Assembly: GCF_037201815.1 (NCBI RefSeq)
Contig: NZ_CP147407.1
Span: 1,806,723 to 1,870,722, forward strand
Direction of reading: 5' to 3'
From: Metabacillus sp. FJAT-52054
GTDB lineage: Bacteria > Bacillota > Bacilli > Bacillales > Bacillaceae
DNA: 64,000 nucleotides
The notes under the pieces are model-generated. The model saw only the letters and a list, made by a program, of their open reading frames with translations. It did not search any database and was not told the origin of the DNA. Positions 9,015 to 19,183 of the stretch are shown in pieces. Position numbers and translations under genes: made by a program. Each line of letters starts with the position of its first letter. The first letter of the stretch is position 1.

Positions 9015-9788
9015 ATGTCGAAGGTGTACCTCGTGGGAGCAGGCCCGGGAGATCCGGACTTGATCACAGTAAAAGGGCTGAGATGCATCCAGGAGGCCGA
9101 TACCATTTTATATGACCGGCTCGTGAATAAAGAATTGCTGGAGCACGCTAAAGAAGGCGCTGACCTCATTTACTGCGGAAAGCTGCCTGATTATCATACA
9201 ATGAAACAGGAAACGATTAACCGTTTTCTCATAAAATTTGCTAAAGGCGGCCATGTGGTAACACGGCTTAAGGGCGGAGATCCGTTTGTATTCGGCCGCG
9301 GCGGCGAAGAGGCGGAAGCACTTGTTAAGCATGGAATTGAATTTGAAGTGGTTCCGGGAATTACATCCGGAATTGCTGCTGCTGCTTATGCAGGGATTCC
9401 GGTAACCCACAGGGATGCGAGCGGAAGTGTAGCATTCATTACCGGCCACCGGAAAGAGGGGGAGGAAGAAAGCAGCCGCTGGAAAAGCTTAGCCGGGGGA
9501 GTAGATACCCTTGCCATTTACATGGGGATCAGTCAGCTGCCATATATACAGGAACAGCTCCTGGCCCATGGGAAGCCTGCTAAAACTCCGGCAGCGGTGA
9601 TCCACTGGGGGAGCACGGATGAGCAAAGAACCGTAACCGGAACACTGGCTGACATCCATGAAGCTGTAAAGCAGGGCGGTATATCCAATCCGAGCATGAT
9701 TATCATTGGAGAAGTGGTTACATACCGTGAGCAGCTCAAATGGTTCAAAGAGGACAGGACAGATTCTCAAGTAAGCGAGGCGCTCTAA
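9015..9788 (+). CDS. sumT: Uroporphyrinogen-III C-methyltransferase
   Basis: This enzyme adds two SAM-derived methyl groups to uroporphyrinogen III to give precorrin-2, the first step toward siroheme, the cofactor of sulfite reductase. The N-terminal VYLVGAGPGDPDLIT and the later VVPGITSGIAAAAYAGIP are family signatures. Three ATGs stand in a row (9009, 9012, 9015). The third is best spaced from GGGAGGG and gives 257 residues, the usual length. A TATAAT-like sequence at 8989-8994 has no convincing -35, so the gene probably belongs to the cys operon. Confidence 0.95.
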   Translation: MSKVYLVGAGPGDPDLITVKGLRCIQEADTILYDRLVNKELLEHAKEGADLIYCGKLPDYHTMKQETINRFLIKFAKGGHVVTRLKGGDPFVFGRGGEEAEALVKHGIEFEVVPGITSGIAAAAYAGIPVTHRDASGSVAFITGHRKEGEEESSRWKSLAGGVDTLAIYMGISQLPYIQEQLLAHGKPAKTPAAVIHWGSTDEQRTVTGTLADIHEAVKQGGISNPSMIIIGEVVTYREQLKWFKEDRTDSQVSEAL

Positions 9789-10553
9789 ATGAAGCAGGCT
9801 GTTTTGTATATATGCCACGGAAGCCGCGTGAAAAAAGCGCGTGATGAGGCTATAGAATTTATCTCAGCATGTAAAAAGCACGTGCAAGCACCCATCCAGG
9901 AAATTTGTTTTCTGGAACTTGCAGAACCGGATATAAAAACCGGGTTTGAATTGTGCCTGAATAAAGGCGCAGACTCTATAGCGGTTATTCCTGTACTTCT
10001 GCTTACAGCCGCCCACGCGAAATCCGATATACCCGAAGAGCTTGAAGCAGTCATGAAAGAACATCCTAATATAGCTGTTTCCTATGGCGCGCCAATCGGC
10101 GTTCAAGGGGAAATGTCCGAAGCAATTCTTGAACGCTTGAGTCCGCTCCCTGCTCATGAAAACGCCAGAGCTCTGCTTGTAGGAAGAGGCAGCTCCGATC
10201 CGGATGTAAAAAAGGACTTAGGGGCAATAGCGAAAGGCGTAGAGGAGCGGACAGAGGGGCTCGAAGTCAACATATGCTACTTAACAGCGGCTGAGCCTTC
10301 TTTTTCAGAGGTTTTAAAAAGGATTCAGGAGTTTCCCGAAAAAAAAATCTATATTGTCCCTTATTTGCTGTTTACCGGTCTTCTCATGAACGGAATTGAA
10401 AAAGAAATCAGTTTGCTTAAAACCGATAAACAAATCATTCTTTGCTCATACGTAGGTTTTTCAAAGCATGTACAAGCTGCTTTTATAAAGAGAGTGCAAG
10501 AAGCGTTAGAAAAGCTGCCGGCGTCTTCTGCTGAAGCAGAGGTGAGACTGTGA
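9789..10553 (+). CDS. sirB: Sirohydrochlorin ferrochelatase
   Basis: The predicted enzyme inserts iron into sirohydrochlorin to give siroheme. The 254-residue protein has two related halves of the CbiX/SirB type. The first half opens with LYICHGSRVKKARDEA, which holds the metal-binding His, and the second with ALLVGRGSSDPDV. It starts on the base after the sumT stop and overlaps sirC by four bases, so the three siroheme genes are coupled. A cobalt-specific role is possible for this fold, but the neighbours argue for siroheme. Confidence 0.9.
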   Translation: MKQAVLYICHGSRVKKARDEAIEFISACKKHVQAPIQEICFLELAEPDIKTGFELCLNKGADSIAVIPVLLLTAAHAKSDIPEELEAVMKEHPNIAVSYGAPIGVQGEMSEAILERLSPLPAHENARALLVGRGSSDPDVKKDLGAIAKGVEERTEGLEVNICYLTAAEPSFSEVLKRIQEFPEKKIYIVPYLLFTGLLMNGIEKEISLLKTDKQIILCSYVGFSKHVQAAFIKRVQEALEKLPASSAEAEVRL

Positions 10554-11056
10554 TTCCTTTAATGATTAATTTTTCTGAAAAACCTATCCTTATTGCCGGG
10601 GCCGGGAAAATCGCGTACCGCAGGCTTATGGTATTTCTAAAGGAAGAGGCCGCCATCACGGTCATCAGTCCTGAAGCAGTGAGCGAAATAAGGGATCTTC
10701 ATTTGTCGGGGGAAATTCAGTGGATTAAGCGGAAGATAAGAAAAGAAGACCTGGATGGCTACTTTTTAATCATTGCCGCAACAGATGACCGGTCGGCAAA
10801 CAAATACATAGCCGAACAGACCCATCCACTGCAGCTAGTGAACATTGCTGATGAAGCGAAGGATGGAAATGTTGAAGTACCCATGCGTGCCTCTAAAGGA
10901 AAACTGACCGTTTCCGTCCATACAGGCAGTTCCAGTCCGGCTATGGCTAAAGAAATCTGTTCAAAGCTCATTGGCAGTATAGAGGATGAAACCTTTGAAT
11001 TGCTTGAACAGAGTTACCTGGAAAGACAAATGCGTAAAACGAATCAAGAAATATGA
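10550..11056 (+). CDS. sirC: Precorrin-2 dehydrogenase
   Basis: This enzyme oxidises precorrin-2 to sirohydrochlorin with NAD. The 168-residue protein has the Rossmann motif IAGAGKIAYRRL near the N-terminus, AATDDRSANKYIAE, and the SirC segment VSVHTGSSSPAMAKEI near the C-terminus. It is the single-function dehydrogenase, without the methyltransferase domain of CysG. It begins with GTG, overlapping the sirB stop (GTGA), and is followed by a strong terminator that ends the cys-siroheme operon. Confidence 0.93.
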   Translation: MIPLMINFSEKPILIAGAGKIAYRRLMVFLKEEAAITVISPEAVSEIRDLHLSGEIQWIKRKIRKEDLDGYFLIIAATDDRSANKYIAEQTHPLQLVNIADEAKDGNVEVPMRASKGKLTVSVHTGSSSPAMAKEICSKLIGSIEDETFELLEQSYLERQMRKTNQEI

Positions 11057-11100
11057 GGGGGCTGTCCAATAACCCCTGCTAAGAGGATAGGATTGAATGA

Positions 11101-11147
11101 AACCCCCTGAATGCTTTGAATGAGCATACAGGGGGTTTTGGTTTTTA
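11101..11147 (+). terminator. Terminator of the cys-siroheme operon
   Basis: AACCCCCTG at 11101-11109 pairs with CAGGGGGTT ending at 11137, with an inner AATGCT/AGCAT stem, followed by TTGGTTTTT. Confidence 0.85.
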
Positions 11148-11175
11148 CTTAGCATTTTCGAACAATTATTGTATA

Positions 11176-11268
11176 GGCTGATTGGAGGGGAAGGTGCGCG
11201 ACTCCTTGCTAAGAGCAGCGGAAAAGGTGAGACCCCCGCAAAGCAAGCACCTGCAGCGGAAATCAGCC
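11176..11268 (+). repeat. Dispersed Bacillaceae repeat, copy 1
   Basis: The element is bounded by an inverted repeat, GGCTGATT at 11176-11183 and AATCAGCC at 11261-11268. Inside are a GACTCC block, AGGTGAGACCCCC, and CCTGCAGCGGAAATCAG. Related copies lie at 31385-31497 and 63668-63718 in this window. No coding capacity is seen. Confidence 0.75.
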
Positions 11269-11354
11269 CAAATCAATCTGCTTTTAAATGCGAACAGAGC
11301 TTTGAAAACTGACTATGTGGACAGCCCTCTTTTTTGACTGTTTCCATACTCAAG

Positions 11355-11383
11355 TTGACAAAATGGCAGAAGTCCTATATGAT
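11355..11383 (+). promoter_or_regulatory. Sigma-A type promoter ahead of the manganese riboswitch
   Basis: TTGACA at 11355-11360 and TATGAT at 11378-11383 are separated by 17 bases. The yybP-ykoY aptamer starts about 20 bases downstream. Confidence 0.7.
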
Positions 11384-11403
11384 AGATTTATAAGTTCATA
11401 TGA

Positions 11404-11510
11404 ACTCCAAAGGGGAGTAGCAGTTCAAATAAAGTCGTCATTACGAGATAACCGTCTCCGGCTTTATTGGCAGCATATTGTTGTTTGCGAGACCTTTGCC
11501 AAATTGTTGG
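11404..11510 (+). ncRNA. yybP-ykoY manganese riboswitch
   Basis: The two conserved halves of the class are present: AAAGGGGAGTAGC near 11409-11421 and GCGAGACCTTTGCC near 11487-11500, joined by variable stems. The ends pair as in known members (CAAAGG with CCTTTG). This class senses Mn2+ and usually turns on manganese exporters or TerC proteins by preventing termination. Here a strong terminator follows at 11531-11565, and the genes behind it are an FbpB-like protein and a small membrane protein. Confidence 0.88.
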
Positions 11511-11530
11511 TAAAGGCATTTTTGTATTCA

Positions 11531-11565
11531 GGGCGCTTTTACCGGCATGGTAAAGGCGCCCTTTT
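11531..11565 (+). terminator. Terminator of the manganese riboswitch
   Basis: GGGCGCTTTTACC at 11531-11543 pairs with GGTAAAGGCGCCC at 11549-11561, followed by TTTT. It is placed as an expression platform between aptamer and gene. Confidence 0.85.
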
Positions 11566-11596
11566 GATTTTGATGAAATGAAAGGAATGGATCGCT

Positions 11597-11776
11597 ATGA
11601 GAAAACCAGTCAGATATTCAATGGAAGAATTTATCCGCAGGAATAAGCAGGAGCTGACAAGCAATGCTGATTTAATGGAAAAGCTAGAAGAAAGAATTGA
11701 AGACCGGTATACGGTCGTATATCCAGAAAAAAGCAAGAAACATATACCCAGTCTGCAGACCGATAGGAGAAGATGA
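11597..11776 (+). CDS. FbpB-like small basic protein
   Basis: This 59-residue ORF has an ATG at 11597 and AAAGGA about ten bases upstream. The N-terminal MRKPVRYSMEEFIRRNKQE and the following LMEKLEERIE match the pattern of the Fur-regulated basic protein (FbpB) family, which in B. subtilis acts with the FsrA sRNA in iron sparing. The C-terminal tail is basic (Lys/Arg-rich). It lies behind a manganese riboswitch rather than an evident Fur box. Family membership is inferred from a short motif. The next gene starts four bases after the stop. Confidence 0.65.
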   Translation: MRKPVRYSMEEFIRRNKQELTSNADLMEKLEERIEDRYTVVYPEKSKKHIPSLQTDRRR

Positions 11777-11779
11777 CGA

Positions 11780-12181
11780 ATGATGAAGAAATTGATTGCA
11801 GCCATGACAGCCGCTGCACTGCTTTTTACCCCGGTAACAAACCTGATTCCAGATCAGGGTGTCAAAACCGTTGAAGCGAAAGGATTTAAGAAGAGCGGGG
11901 GATTTGGAAACCGATCCTCCATTTTAGATAAAAAACCGCAGGTGAACAAATACAATAACAGTAAAAATTCTGCTGTTTCTAAAGCGAAGAACCGTTCACT
12001 CATGAAGGGTCTGATAGCAGGCGGATTAGCGGGTCTTCTGTTCGGGAGCTTGCTTGCGAACATGGGGATCTTCGGTTCAATCATCGGATTTCTTATCAAT
12101 GTGATAGGAATCTTTATCTTACTATATGCAATTAGAAAAATTTATCAGCTGGTGAAGCGCAGACGCGTATATCATCAATAA
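11780..12181 (+). CDS. Exported small membrane protein of unknown function
   Basis: The protein has 133 residues. An N-terminal signal-like segment (MMKKLIAAMTAAALLFTPV) is followed by a Gly/Ser/Lys/Asn-rich linker, then by two hydrophobic stretches at about residues 75-95 and 95-115 with repeated small residues, and a basic tail. The layout resembles the N-terminal part of Firmicutes proteins with a Tim44-like domain, but that domain is absent. AGGAGA lies nine bases before the ATG at 11780. It shares the manganese-riboswitch transcript with the FbpB-like gene. The function is not known. Confidence 0.75.
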   Translation: MMKKLIAAMTAAALLFTPVTNLIPDQGVKTVEAKGFKKSGGFGNRSSILDKKPQVNKYNNSKNSAVSKAKNRSLMKGLIAGGLAGLLFGSLLANMGIFGSIIGFLINVIGIFILLYAIRKIYQLVKRRRVYHQ

Positions 12182-12186
12182 CAGGA

Positions 12187-12213
12187 AAAGGAGCCGGGCA
12201 GGCTCCTTTTTTT
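12187..12213 (+). terminator. Terminator after the manganese-riboswitch genes
   Basis: AAAGGAGCC pairs with GGCTCCTTT across a GGGCA-type loop and is followed by a run of T. Confidence 0.85.
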
Positions 12214-12314
12214 AGTGTTTAGGTGTTAAGCTTGGTTTTTGGTTTCCTCTTCGGGCGATCACTTGCAGGTCCAATCAATAGGTTTAAAAAATCAACATCA
12301 TCCTTTAACTTAGC

Positions 12315-14024
12315 CTATTTTTTAAGCCGCTTCACCAAATCGGGATCCGGTGTAACAAAAACGGTTTGCTGATGGTCATAGATCACAAAGCCGGGTTTTG
12401 AACCGCTCGGTTTTTTTACATGGCGGACGAGAGTGAAGTCAACTGGAACAGATGCGGAGCTTCTCGCCTTACTGTAATAGGAAGCAATATTGGCTGCTTC
12501 CAGTATGGTTTCCTCAGCTGGATCCTTGGATTTAATGACAACGTGAGAGCCTGGAATGTCCTTCGTATGAAGCCACGTATCATCTCTCGCTGCAGCACGG
12601 TTGGTTAAGTATTCATTTTGTTTGTTGTTTTTCCCGACAAGGATGACGGTGCCGTCTGATGCAGCATACTGCTCTAGGACGGGGAGGACCACTTTCGGTT
12701 TCTTGCCCTTTTTCAAAATCTTCTTCTTCATATAACCGCCATCCTGAAGCTCTTCGCGGATTTCTTCTAAATCTTTTGGGGAACCAGACTCTATTTGCTG
12801 CAGAAGATTATTCAAGTAGTCAATTTCCTCTCCTGCCAATCTTAATTGCTCATGGATATGGGTAATGGATTTTTTAGCCTTCTGATACTTAGTAAAATAG
12901 CTCTGAGCATTTTCAGACGGGGTTTTCTGAGGACTCAGTGCAATGGTTATAGTGCTTCCGTTCTCATCATAATAATTCAACACTTCAGCTTGCCTATCTC
13001 CGCGTTTCATAGAATACAAATTGGCGGTCAGCAGCTCCCCGTATAGCTGGAATTTCTCTGCATCCTCCGCATCGACTAGAGACCGTTGAAGTTTTTTGAT
13101 CTTTGACTTATTTTTTTTCAGTTCGTTGGAAAGAAACCGCTCCAGATCATTTCCCTGCTGTTTAACACGGTCGCGGTCTGCTTTCCCGAAATAATATCTG
13201 TCCAAAAGCCCGCTTAAGGAATCGAAAAATTTTCTTTCTCCTTTTAGATGGGTGAGGTCCGTTAAATAAAAGGCTTCTTTTTCATTTCCTGTAATCATGA
13301 CAGGATTCAAGCTGCCCTGCTGAAGACGATTCATTGTCTCTATAAATGCCTTAGGAAGGGTTTCCCGATTGACCATGCCTGAACGTTCAGTAATCTCGCG
13401 TGCCAGCAGGGGGGAAATACCTGCAAAATGCTCTACAAGCTGTTTGTCAAGTTTCCCTCCAAAGAAATCAAGCTTTCTTAAGATCGTTTCCTCGTCCAGT
13501 CCAAAAGGCGGCGTTTTGTCCTGGCTAGGAGGAAACACATAAGGATGTCCAGGCAATACGGTACGATAGCTGTTGACGGCAGGGGGGAGATGCTTAATGC
13601 TGTCGAGTATAATTTGCCGTTCTGAATCAACAAGCACCATATTGCTGTGGCGGCCCATGATTTCAACAATCAGTTCCTTATGGGTGACATCCCCCAGTTC
13701 ACTGCGGCCTTTTACACGGAAAATAATGATCCGCTCCATATCCTTTTGCTCAATTTGTTCAATAACACTGCCCTCCAGGTGCTTTCTCAGCAGCATGCAA
13801 AACATGGGCGGAGAGGAGGGATTATCATAATTTTCATTGGTTAAGTGAATCCTCGCATAGCTCGGATGCGCAGAAATCAGCAATTTATAATTTGTGCCCC
13901 CTGAACGTATTTGAAGAATCAGTTCATTCTTATAAGGCTGATATATTTTTGAGATTCTGCCATTCTCGAGCTTTCCCTGGAGCTCTTTTGTCATGGCATA
14001 TGTAAATATTCCGTCAAACGACAT
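12315..14024 (-). CDS. rqcH: RqcH, ribosome quality-control NFACT protein
   Basis: RqcH binds stalled 50S subunits carrying peptidyl-tRNA and directs addition of C-terminal alanine tails. The 569-residue protein has the NFACT-N domain ([37 protein letters not shown]), a central coiled coil near residues 280-430, and the C-terminal NFACT-R domain with [18 protein letters not shown]. The ATG at 14024 has AGGTG upstream. A GTG at 14033 would overlap that site. It was formerly annotated as a fibronectin-binding protein (yloA). It stands alone on the minus strand, divergent from the calcium ATPase. Confidence 0.95.
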   Translation of the reverse strand: MSFDGIFTYAMTKELQGKLENGRISKIYQPYKNELILQIRSGGTNYKLLISAHPSYARIHLTNENYDNPSSPPMFCMLLRKHLEGSVIEQIEQKDMERIIIFRVKGRSELGDVTHKELIVEIMGRHSNMVLVDSERQIILDSIKHLPPAVNSYRTVLPGHPYVFPPSQDKTPPFGLDEETILRKLDFFGGKLDKQLVEHFAGISPLLAREITERSGMVNRETLPKAFIETMNRLQQGSLNPVMITGNEKEAFYLTDLTHLKGERKFFDSLSGLLDRYYFGKADRDRVKQQGNDLERFLSNELKKNKSKIKKLQRSLVDAEDAEKFQLYGELLTANLYSMKRGDRQAEVLNYYDENGSTITIALSPQKTPSENAQSYFTKYQKAKKSITHIHEQLRLAGEEIDYLNNLLQQIESGSPKDLEEIREELQDGGYMKKKILKKGKKPKVVLPVLEQYAASDGTVILVGKNNKQNEYLTNRAAARDDTWLHTKDIPGSHVVIKSKDPAEETILEAANIASYYSKARSSASVPVDFTLVRHVKKPSGSKPGFVIYDHQQTVFVTPDPDLVKRLKK

Positions 14025-14295
14025 GTCCTTCACCTGCTCTGTTTCGTAAAGATTTAGAGGAACGTCCCTCTAGTTGCATTTCCATGAATGATTTGTATTT
14101 GCTGCTGCAAATAACTCTGTTTATGGAAGCTTCTCTCTATTATAACGTGTAAGACTGGTATCTTTCACTATAAATACCTTTACTGCTTAGTGTCCTGCAT
14201 AAAAGGCTTCCCTTTTTTTAAAGTCATTTTTCTGTGCTTGTCTGAATAGGATGGTGATAGAGAAGGGCTTGACCAAATTGGAGCAAGGGGTGCAT

Positions 14296-16977
14296 ATGCA
14301 GATCATGAAATGGCATGAGATGGAGATTCAGGATGTGGCGGAGTCCGTTAACACCAACCGGGATACGGGCCTTTCGGACAGAGAGGTCCATTCCCGTTAT
14401 GGTAAATTTGGCTATAATGAGCTGCAAGAGGCGGAAAAGACTTCCGCGCTTTTATTATTTTTGGGTCAGTTTAAAGATTTTATGGTGCTCGTCCTGCTTG
14501 GAGCTACCATCATTTCTGCGTTTTTAGGAGAATACATTGATGCGGTCGCGATTGTGGCGATCGTCCTTATGAATGGTATTTTAGGGTATTTCCAGGAAAG
14601 GCGGGCTGAAAAATCTCTTGAAGCCCTGAAACAGCTTTCTGCTCCACAGGTGAACTGTCTTAGGGATGGGGAGTGGGGAAGGATTGCTTCCAGAGAATTA
14701 GTGCCGGGAGATATAATAAAATTTACTTCAGGGGACAGAATTGGAGCAGACCTGAGACTATTAACGGTAAAAAGTCTGGAAATTGAGGAGTCTGCATTGA
14801 CGGGAGAATCGGTACCCGTGCAGAAAACGAATGGAGCATTACATGTAAAAGAAGCGGGTCTCGGGGATTTAACGAATATGGCCTTTATGGGGACGCTTGT
14901 TACAAGAGGCAGCGGAATCGGGATGGTCGTGGCAACAGGGATGAAAACGGCGATGGGGCAAATTGCCGATTTGCTGCAGACGGCTGAATCCTTGGACACG
15001 CCGCTCCAGAAACGGCTTGAACAGCTTGGAAAGATTTTAATCGTGGTCGCTCTTATATTGACTGCTCTTGTAGTGGGCGTGGGCGTCATTCAAGGCCACA
15101 GCTTATATTCCATGTTCCTTGCAGGGGTCTCCCTGGCGGTGGCCGCCATACCGGAGGGCTTGCCGGCTATTGTCACAGTTGCTTTATCACTTGGCGTACA
15201 GCGGATGATTAAGCAGCGCTCCATCGTCCGGAAGCTGCCGGCGGTGGAAACGCTTGGGTGTGCTTCGGTGATCTGTTCAGATAAAACCGGAACGATGACT
15301 CAAAATAAAATGACCGTAACGGATATATGGTCAGGCGGGAAGCAGTGGAAGGTATCGGGAACGGGCTTTGATGTGAAAGGGGAATTTACCTATAAGGAAA
15401 GAACGGTTGCCCTGAAAGAAGAAAAAGCGCTGCAGCAAATATTAACGTTCGGAATGCTTTGCAATACGGCTGAATTAAACGAAACGGAAGCTGAAAAGAG
15501 GATTGACGGGGATCCGACAGAGGGCGCATTGCTGATTGCCGGAATGAAGGCTGGAATGACAAGAGAATCGCTTAATAAGAAATTTACGATTATTGAAGAA
15601 TTCCCTTTTGATTCCACAAGGAAAATGATGAGTGTCATCGCAGAGGATTCTGCCGGGAAGCGTTTTGTTGTGACAAAGGGTGCACCTGACGTCCTGCTTG
15701 GCATCGCAGGGCAGGTCCTTTGGGAAGACAGGCAGCATTCTATGACGTCACAATATGAACAGCGCATTAAAGAGTCAATTGAGAGCATGGCGTCCAAAGC
15801 GCTGAGAACGATTGCCATAGCCTATAAACCGATAAGCCAGGACCGGGTGTATAAGCAGGAGGATGCCGAAAAGGATTTAGTATTTGTCGGGCTTCAGGGA
15901 ATGATTGATCCTCCAAGGCCTGAGGTCAAGCAGGCAATTAAAGAATGCCGGGCTGCTGGCATCAAAACGATCATGATTACGGGCGATCATGTTATTACCG
16001 CACGGGCTATAGCCAAGCAGCTTGACCTTCTGCCTCACAACGGAAAGGTTATGGACGGGGCGGCACTGAACAAGCTTTCTTCAGATGATTTAGAGAAAGT
16101 GGTAGAGGATGTCTATGTTTTTGCAAGGGTTTCACCCGAACATAAGCTTAAAATTGTGAAAGCCTTTCAAAAACGCGGCCATATCGTGGCAATGACAGGA
16201 GACGGTGTGAATGATGCCCCTGCCATTAAAGCTGCAGACATTGGTATATCAATGGGCATTACAGGGACAGATGTTGCGAAGGAAGCATCAGCGCTTGTTC
16301 TGGCAGATGACAACTTTGCCACTATTAAATCCGCGATCCGTGAAGGAAGAAACATATACGAGAACATCCGGAAATTCATCCGTTACCTGCTCGCATCCAA
16401 TGTAGGAGAAATCTTGGTTATGCTGTTTGCGATGATTCTTGCTCTTCCGCTTCCTTTAGTGCCTATCCAAATCCTATGGGTGAATTTGGTGACGGACGGA
16501 CTGCCGGCAATGGCGCTCGGCCTGGATCAGCCTGAAGGGAATTTGATGAATCGCAAGCCCCGTCATCCTAAAGAAGGGGTATTTGCGAGAAAGCTTGGAT
16601 GGAAAGTGATTTCAAGGGGATTCTTAATTGGAGCAGCAACGCTTGCTGCCTTCATGTTTATCTATAACCGTGATCCTGAAAATCTGGCATATGCCCAGAC
16701 AGTTGCTTTTTCAACTCTCGTTATGGCTCAGCTCATTCATGTATTCGACTGCCGCAGTGAGAAATCCATTTTTGACCGAAATCCATTTGAAAATTTATAC
16801 CTGCTGGGAGCGGTTGCCTCATCCATCCTGCTTATGCTTGTCGTCATCTATTATCCGCCGCTTCAGCCGATCTTCAAAACGGTATCCATCATCCCTAGGG
16901 ATTGGATTCTTATCCTTGGAATGGCCTCACTTCCTACATTTTTACTGGCCGGCTCACTTTTAACAAGAAAATCCTAA
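14296..16977 (+). CDS. P-type calcium-transporting ATPase (YloB-like)
   Basis: This membrane pump of the SERCA/PMR type exports or sequesters Ca2+. The 893-residue protein has the actuator motif TGES, the phosphorylation motif SDKTGTMT (Asp329), GDGVNDAP in the P domain, and PEGLPAIVTVALS in the fourth membrane helix, which carries calcium-site residues. About ten membrane helices are expected. It resembles B. subtilis YloB, whose transcript is induced in sporulation. The ATG at 14296 lies five bases after AAGGGG. An earlier ATG at 14251 lacks a ribosome site. Confidence 0.93.
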   Translation: MQIMKWHEMEIQDVAESVNTNRDTGLSDREVHSRYGKFGYNELQEAEKTSALLLFLGQFKDFMVLVLLGATIISAFLGEYIDAVAIVAIVLMNGILGYFQERRAEKSLEALKQLSAPQVNCLRDGEWGRIASRELVPGDIIKFTSGDRIGADLRLLTVKSLEIEESALTGESVPVQKTNGALHVKEAGLGDLTNMAFMGTLVTRGSGIGMVVATGMKTAMGQIADLLQTAESLDTPLQKRLEQLGKILIVVALILTALVVGVGVIQGHSLYSMFLAGVSLAVAAIPEGLPAIVTVALSLGVQRMIKQRSIVRKLPAVETLGCASVICSDKTGTMTQNKMTVTDIWSGGKQWKVSGTGFDVKGEFTYKERTVALKEEKALQQILTFGMLCNTAELNETEAEKRIDGDPTEGALLIAGMKAGMTRESLNKKFTIIEEFPFDSTRKMMSVIAEDSAGKRFVVTKGAPDVLLGIAGQVLWEDRQHSMTSQYEQRIKESIESMASKALRTIAIAYKPISQDRVYKQEDAEKDLVFVGLQGMIDPPRPEVKQAIKECRAAGIKTIMITGDHVITARAIAKQLDLLPHNGKVMDGAALNKLSSDDLEKVVEDVYVFARVSPEHKLKIVKAFQKRGHIVAMTGDGVNDAPAIKAADIGISMGITGTDVAKEASALVLADDNFATIKSAIREGRNIYENIRKFIRYLLASNVGEILVMLFAMILALPLPLVPIQILWVNLVTDGLPAMALGLDQPEGNLMNRKPRHPKEGVFARKLGWKVISRGFLIGAATLAAFMFIYNRDPENLAYAQTVAFSTLVMAQLIHVFDCRSEKSIFDRNPFENLYLLGAVASSILLMLVVIYYPPLQPIFKTVSIIPRDWILILGMASLPTFLLAGSLLTRKS

Positions 16978-16999
16978 TTTGTTATGATATAATTCACAA

Positions 17000-17027
17000 G
17001 GTAATAGCGCGCCTATTACCTTTTTAT
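17000..17027 (+). terminator. Terminator after the calcium ATPase gene
   Basis: GGTAATAG at 17000-17007 pairs with CTATTACC at 17013-17020, followed by TTTTTATTTT. Confidence 0.8.
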
Positions 17028-17139
17028 TTTTTCTGTATCCATCTGCTGTTTACCGTTATCCCATACAACTTTCAGCAGCGAGGTTTTGCAGGGACATCAT
17101 ATATTTCCAATTCACTCTTGGAAAATGGAAGTGATAATC

Positions 17140-18015
17140 ATGATTGCGAGTATGACAGGGTTCGGAAGGGCCGTTCAAGAAAAGGATGGGCGGACGATCT
17201 CAGTTGAAATGAAATCGGTAAACCATCGATTCTGTGAGATTAGTGTAAAAATGCCTAGACAACTAATGTCTGTAGAGGATAAAATCAAAAAAGTGATCTC
17301 CGGCCGGATACGCAGGGGCCGATTAGAAGCATACATAACAATCGACGGAGAGCCGATTGCTAAGCGCACTGTCAGTGTTGACTGGGATCTGCTCGATCAG
17401 CTGACAGAGGCTGCAGCGAAAATGAAAGAACGGTACGGTTTTAATGACCAGCTTACATTGGATGGTCTATTGAAAATAGAAGATGTGGTACAAGTACAGG
17501 AAGAACACGGGGACCAGAGCCGTTTGCTTGAAGCAATTCTGGATACAGTTGAGTCCGCGGTTATTGAGCTTAGCGGGATGAGGCTGAGCGAAGGCCGGCA
17601 TCTGCTTAAAGATATTGAAATAAGGCTGGATGATGTAAGGGCGGCTGCAGAACAAATCGAAGCAATTGCGCCGGCTGTTCAAAAGAGCCATATGGAGAAG
17701 CTTTCCACTAAGCTTAAGGATTTACTGCAGACAGAGGCGGATGAATCAAGAATTTTAACTGAAGCAGCCATATTTGCCGAAAAAGCCGATATTACGGAAG
17801 AAGTCACCCGAATATACAGTCATCTTCAGCAATTCAGCCAGGCACTCCATTCAGGTGAAGCAATTGGCAGAAAGCTCGATTTTATCGTGCAGGAGCTGAA
17901 CCGGGAAGCCAACACCATTGGTTCGAAAGCTAATGACAGCCGAATTGCAGCATTTGCAGTGGAGCTTAAAAGTACCATTGAAAAAATAAAGGAACAGGTC
18001 CAAAACGTAGAATAG
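17140..18015 (+). CDS. yicC: YicC-family endoribonuclease
   Basis: The 291-residue protein opens with MIASMTGFGRA and continues with MKSVNHRFCEISVKMP, the hallmark start of the YicC family. A central coiled-coil region and a C-terminal FIVQELNREANTIGSKAND segment (DUF1732) follow. E. coli YicC is an endoribonuclease that affects sRNA decay; the Bacillus protein (YloC) is probably similar. The ATG at 17140 has GGAAGTG in front. Longer readings upstream lack such a site. It heads a run with remA, gmk and rpoZ. Confidence 0.9.
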   Translation: MIASMTGFGRAVQEKDGRTISVEMKSVNHRFCEISVKMPRQLMSVEDKIKKVISGRIRRGRLEAYITIDGEPIAKRTVSVDWDLLDQLTEAAAKMKERYGFNDQLTLDGLLKIEDVVQVQEEHGDQSRLLEAILDTVESAVIELSGMRLSEGRHLLKDIEIRLDDVRAAAEQIEAIAPAVQKSHMEKLSTKLKDLLQTEADESRILTEAAIFAEKADITEEVTRIYSHLQQFSQALHSGEAIGRKLDFIVQELNREANTIGSKANDSRIAAFAVELKSTIEKIKEQVQNVE

Positions 18016-18080
18016 GAGCCTGTTTAGACCGCCATTTTTCAGGCTAGACTAGAGCTGGTATCATATAGGGGGAGCAAACG

Positions 18081-18344
18081 TTGAACATTAAACTCATTAA
18101 TATCGGTTTTGGAAATATTGTATCAGCTAATCGAATCATCTCCATTGTCAGTCCTGAATCTGCACCTATTAAAAGAATTATCCAGGATGCCCGGGACCGC
18201 GGCATGCTCATTGACGCCACGTATGGACGCAGAACGAGGGCCGTTGTCGTAATGGACAGCGATCATATTATTCTATCTGCTGTTCAGCCTGAAACTGTCG
18301 CACACAGACTTTCAAATAAAGAAGAGTTATCAGATGAAGGGTAG
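18081..18344 (+). CDS. remA: RemA, biofilm matrix gene activator
   Basis: The 87-residue protein is almost fully conserved among bacilli: [40 protein letters not shown] and [16 protein letters not shown] are all present. In B. subtilis RemA is a DNA-binding ring protein that activates matrix operons and osmoprotection genes. It begins with TTG at 18081 behind GGGGGAGC. No in-frame ATG exists at the right position. It lies between yicC and gmk, as in B. subtilis. Confidence 0.95.
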   Translation: MNIKLINIGFGNIVSANRIISIVSPESAPIKRIIQDARDRGMLIDATYGRRTRAVVVMDSDHIILSAVQPETVAHRLSNKEELSDEG

Positions 18345-18977
<633 letters not shown>

Positions 18978-18982
18978 ACCCT

Positions 18983-19183
18983 ATGTTAAATCCTTCTATT
19001 GACTCGTTAATGAATAAGCTTGATTCAAAATACACACTTGTAACCGTAGCATCCAAACGTGCAAGAGAAATGCAGATCTACAAAGATCAGCAGATTACAA
19101 AGCCGATTTCTCATAAATTTGTAGGAAAAGCTTTGGAAGAAATCGATGCAGGCTTGCTTTTTTACGATAAGGAAGAGAACTGA
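18983..19183 (+). CDS. rpoZ: RNA polymerase omega subunit
   Basis: The 66-residue protein contains [20 protein letters not shown] and the omega motif KRAREMQ, followed by [15 protein letters not shown]. Omega helps fold and stabilise the beta-prime subunit. The start lies five bases behind gmk, with GGAGGT at the end of gmk. The gmk-rpoZ-coaBC-priA order is typical for Firmicutes. A weak hairpin with a T run follows at about 19272-19306. Confidence 0.94.
   Translation: MLNPSIDSLMNKLDSKYTLVTVASKRAREMQIYKDQQITKPISHKFVGKALEEIDAGLLFYDKEEN

Noticed and set aside
11176..11268. CRISPR or small RNA gene at the repeat
   Set aside because: The copies are dispersed and imperfect, with no regular spacer pattern and no promoter of their own.
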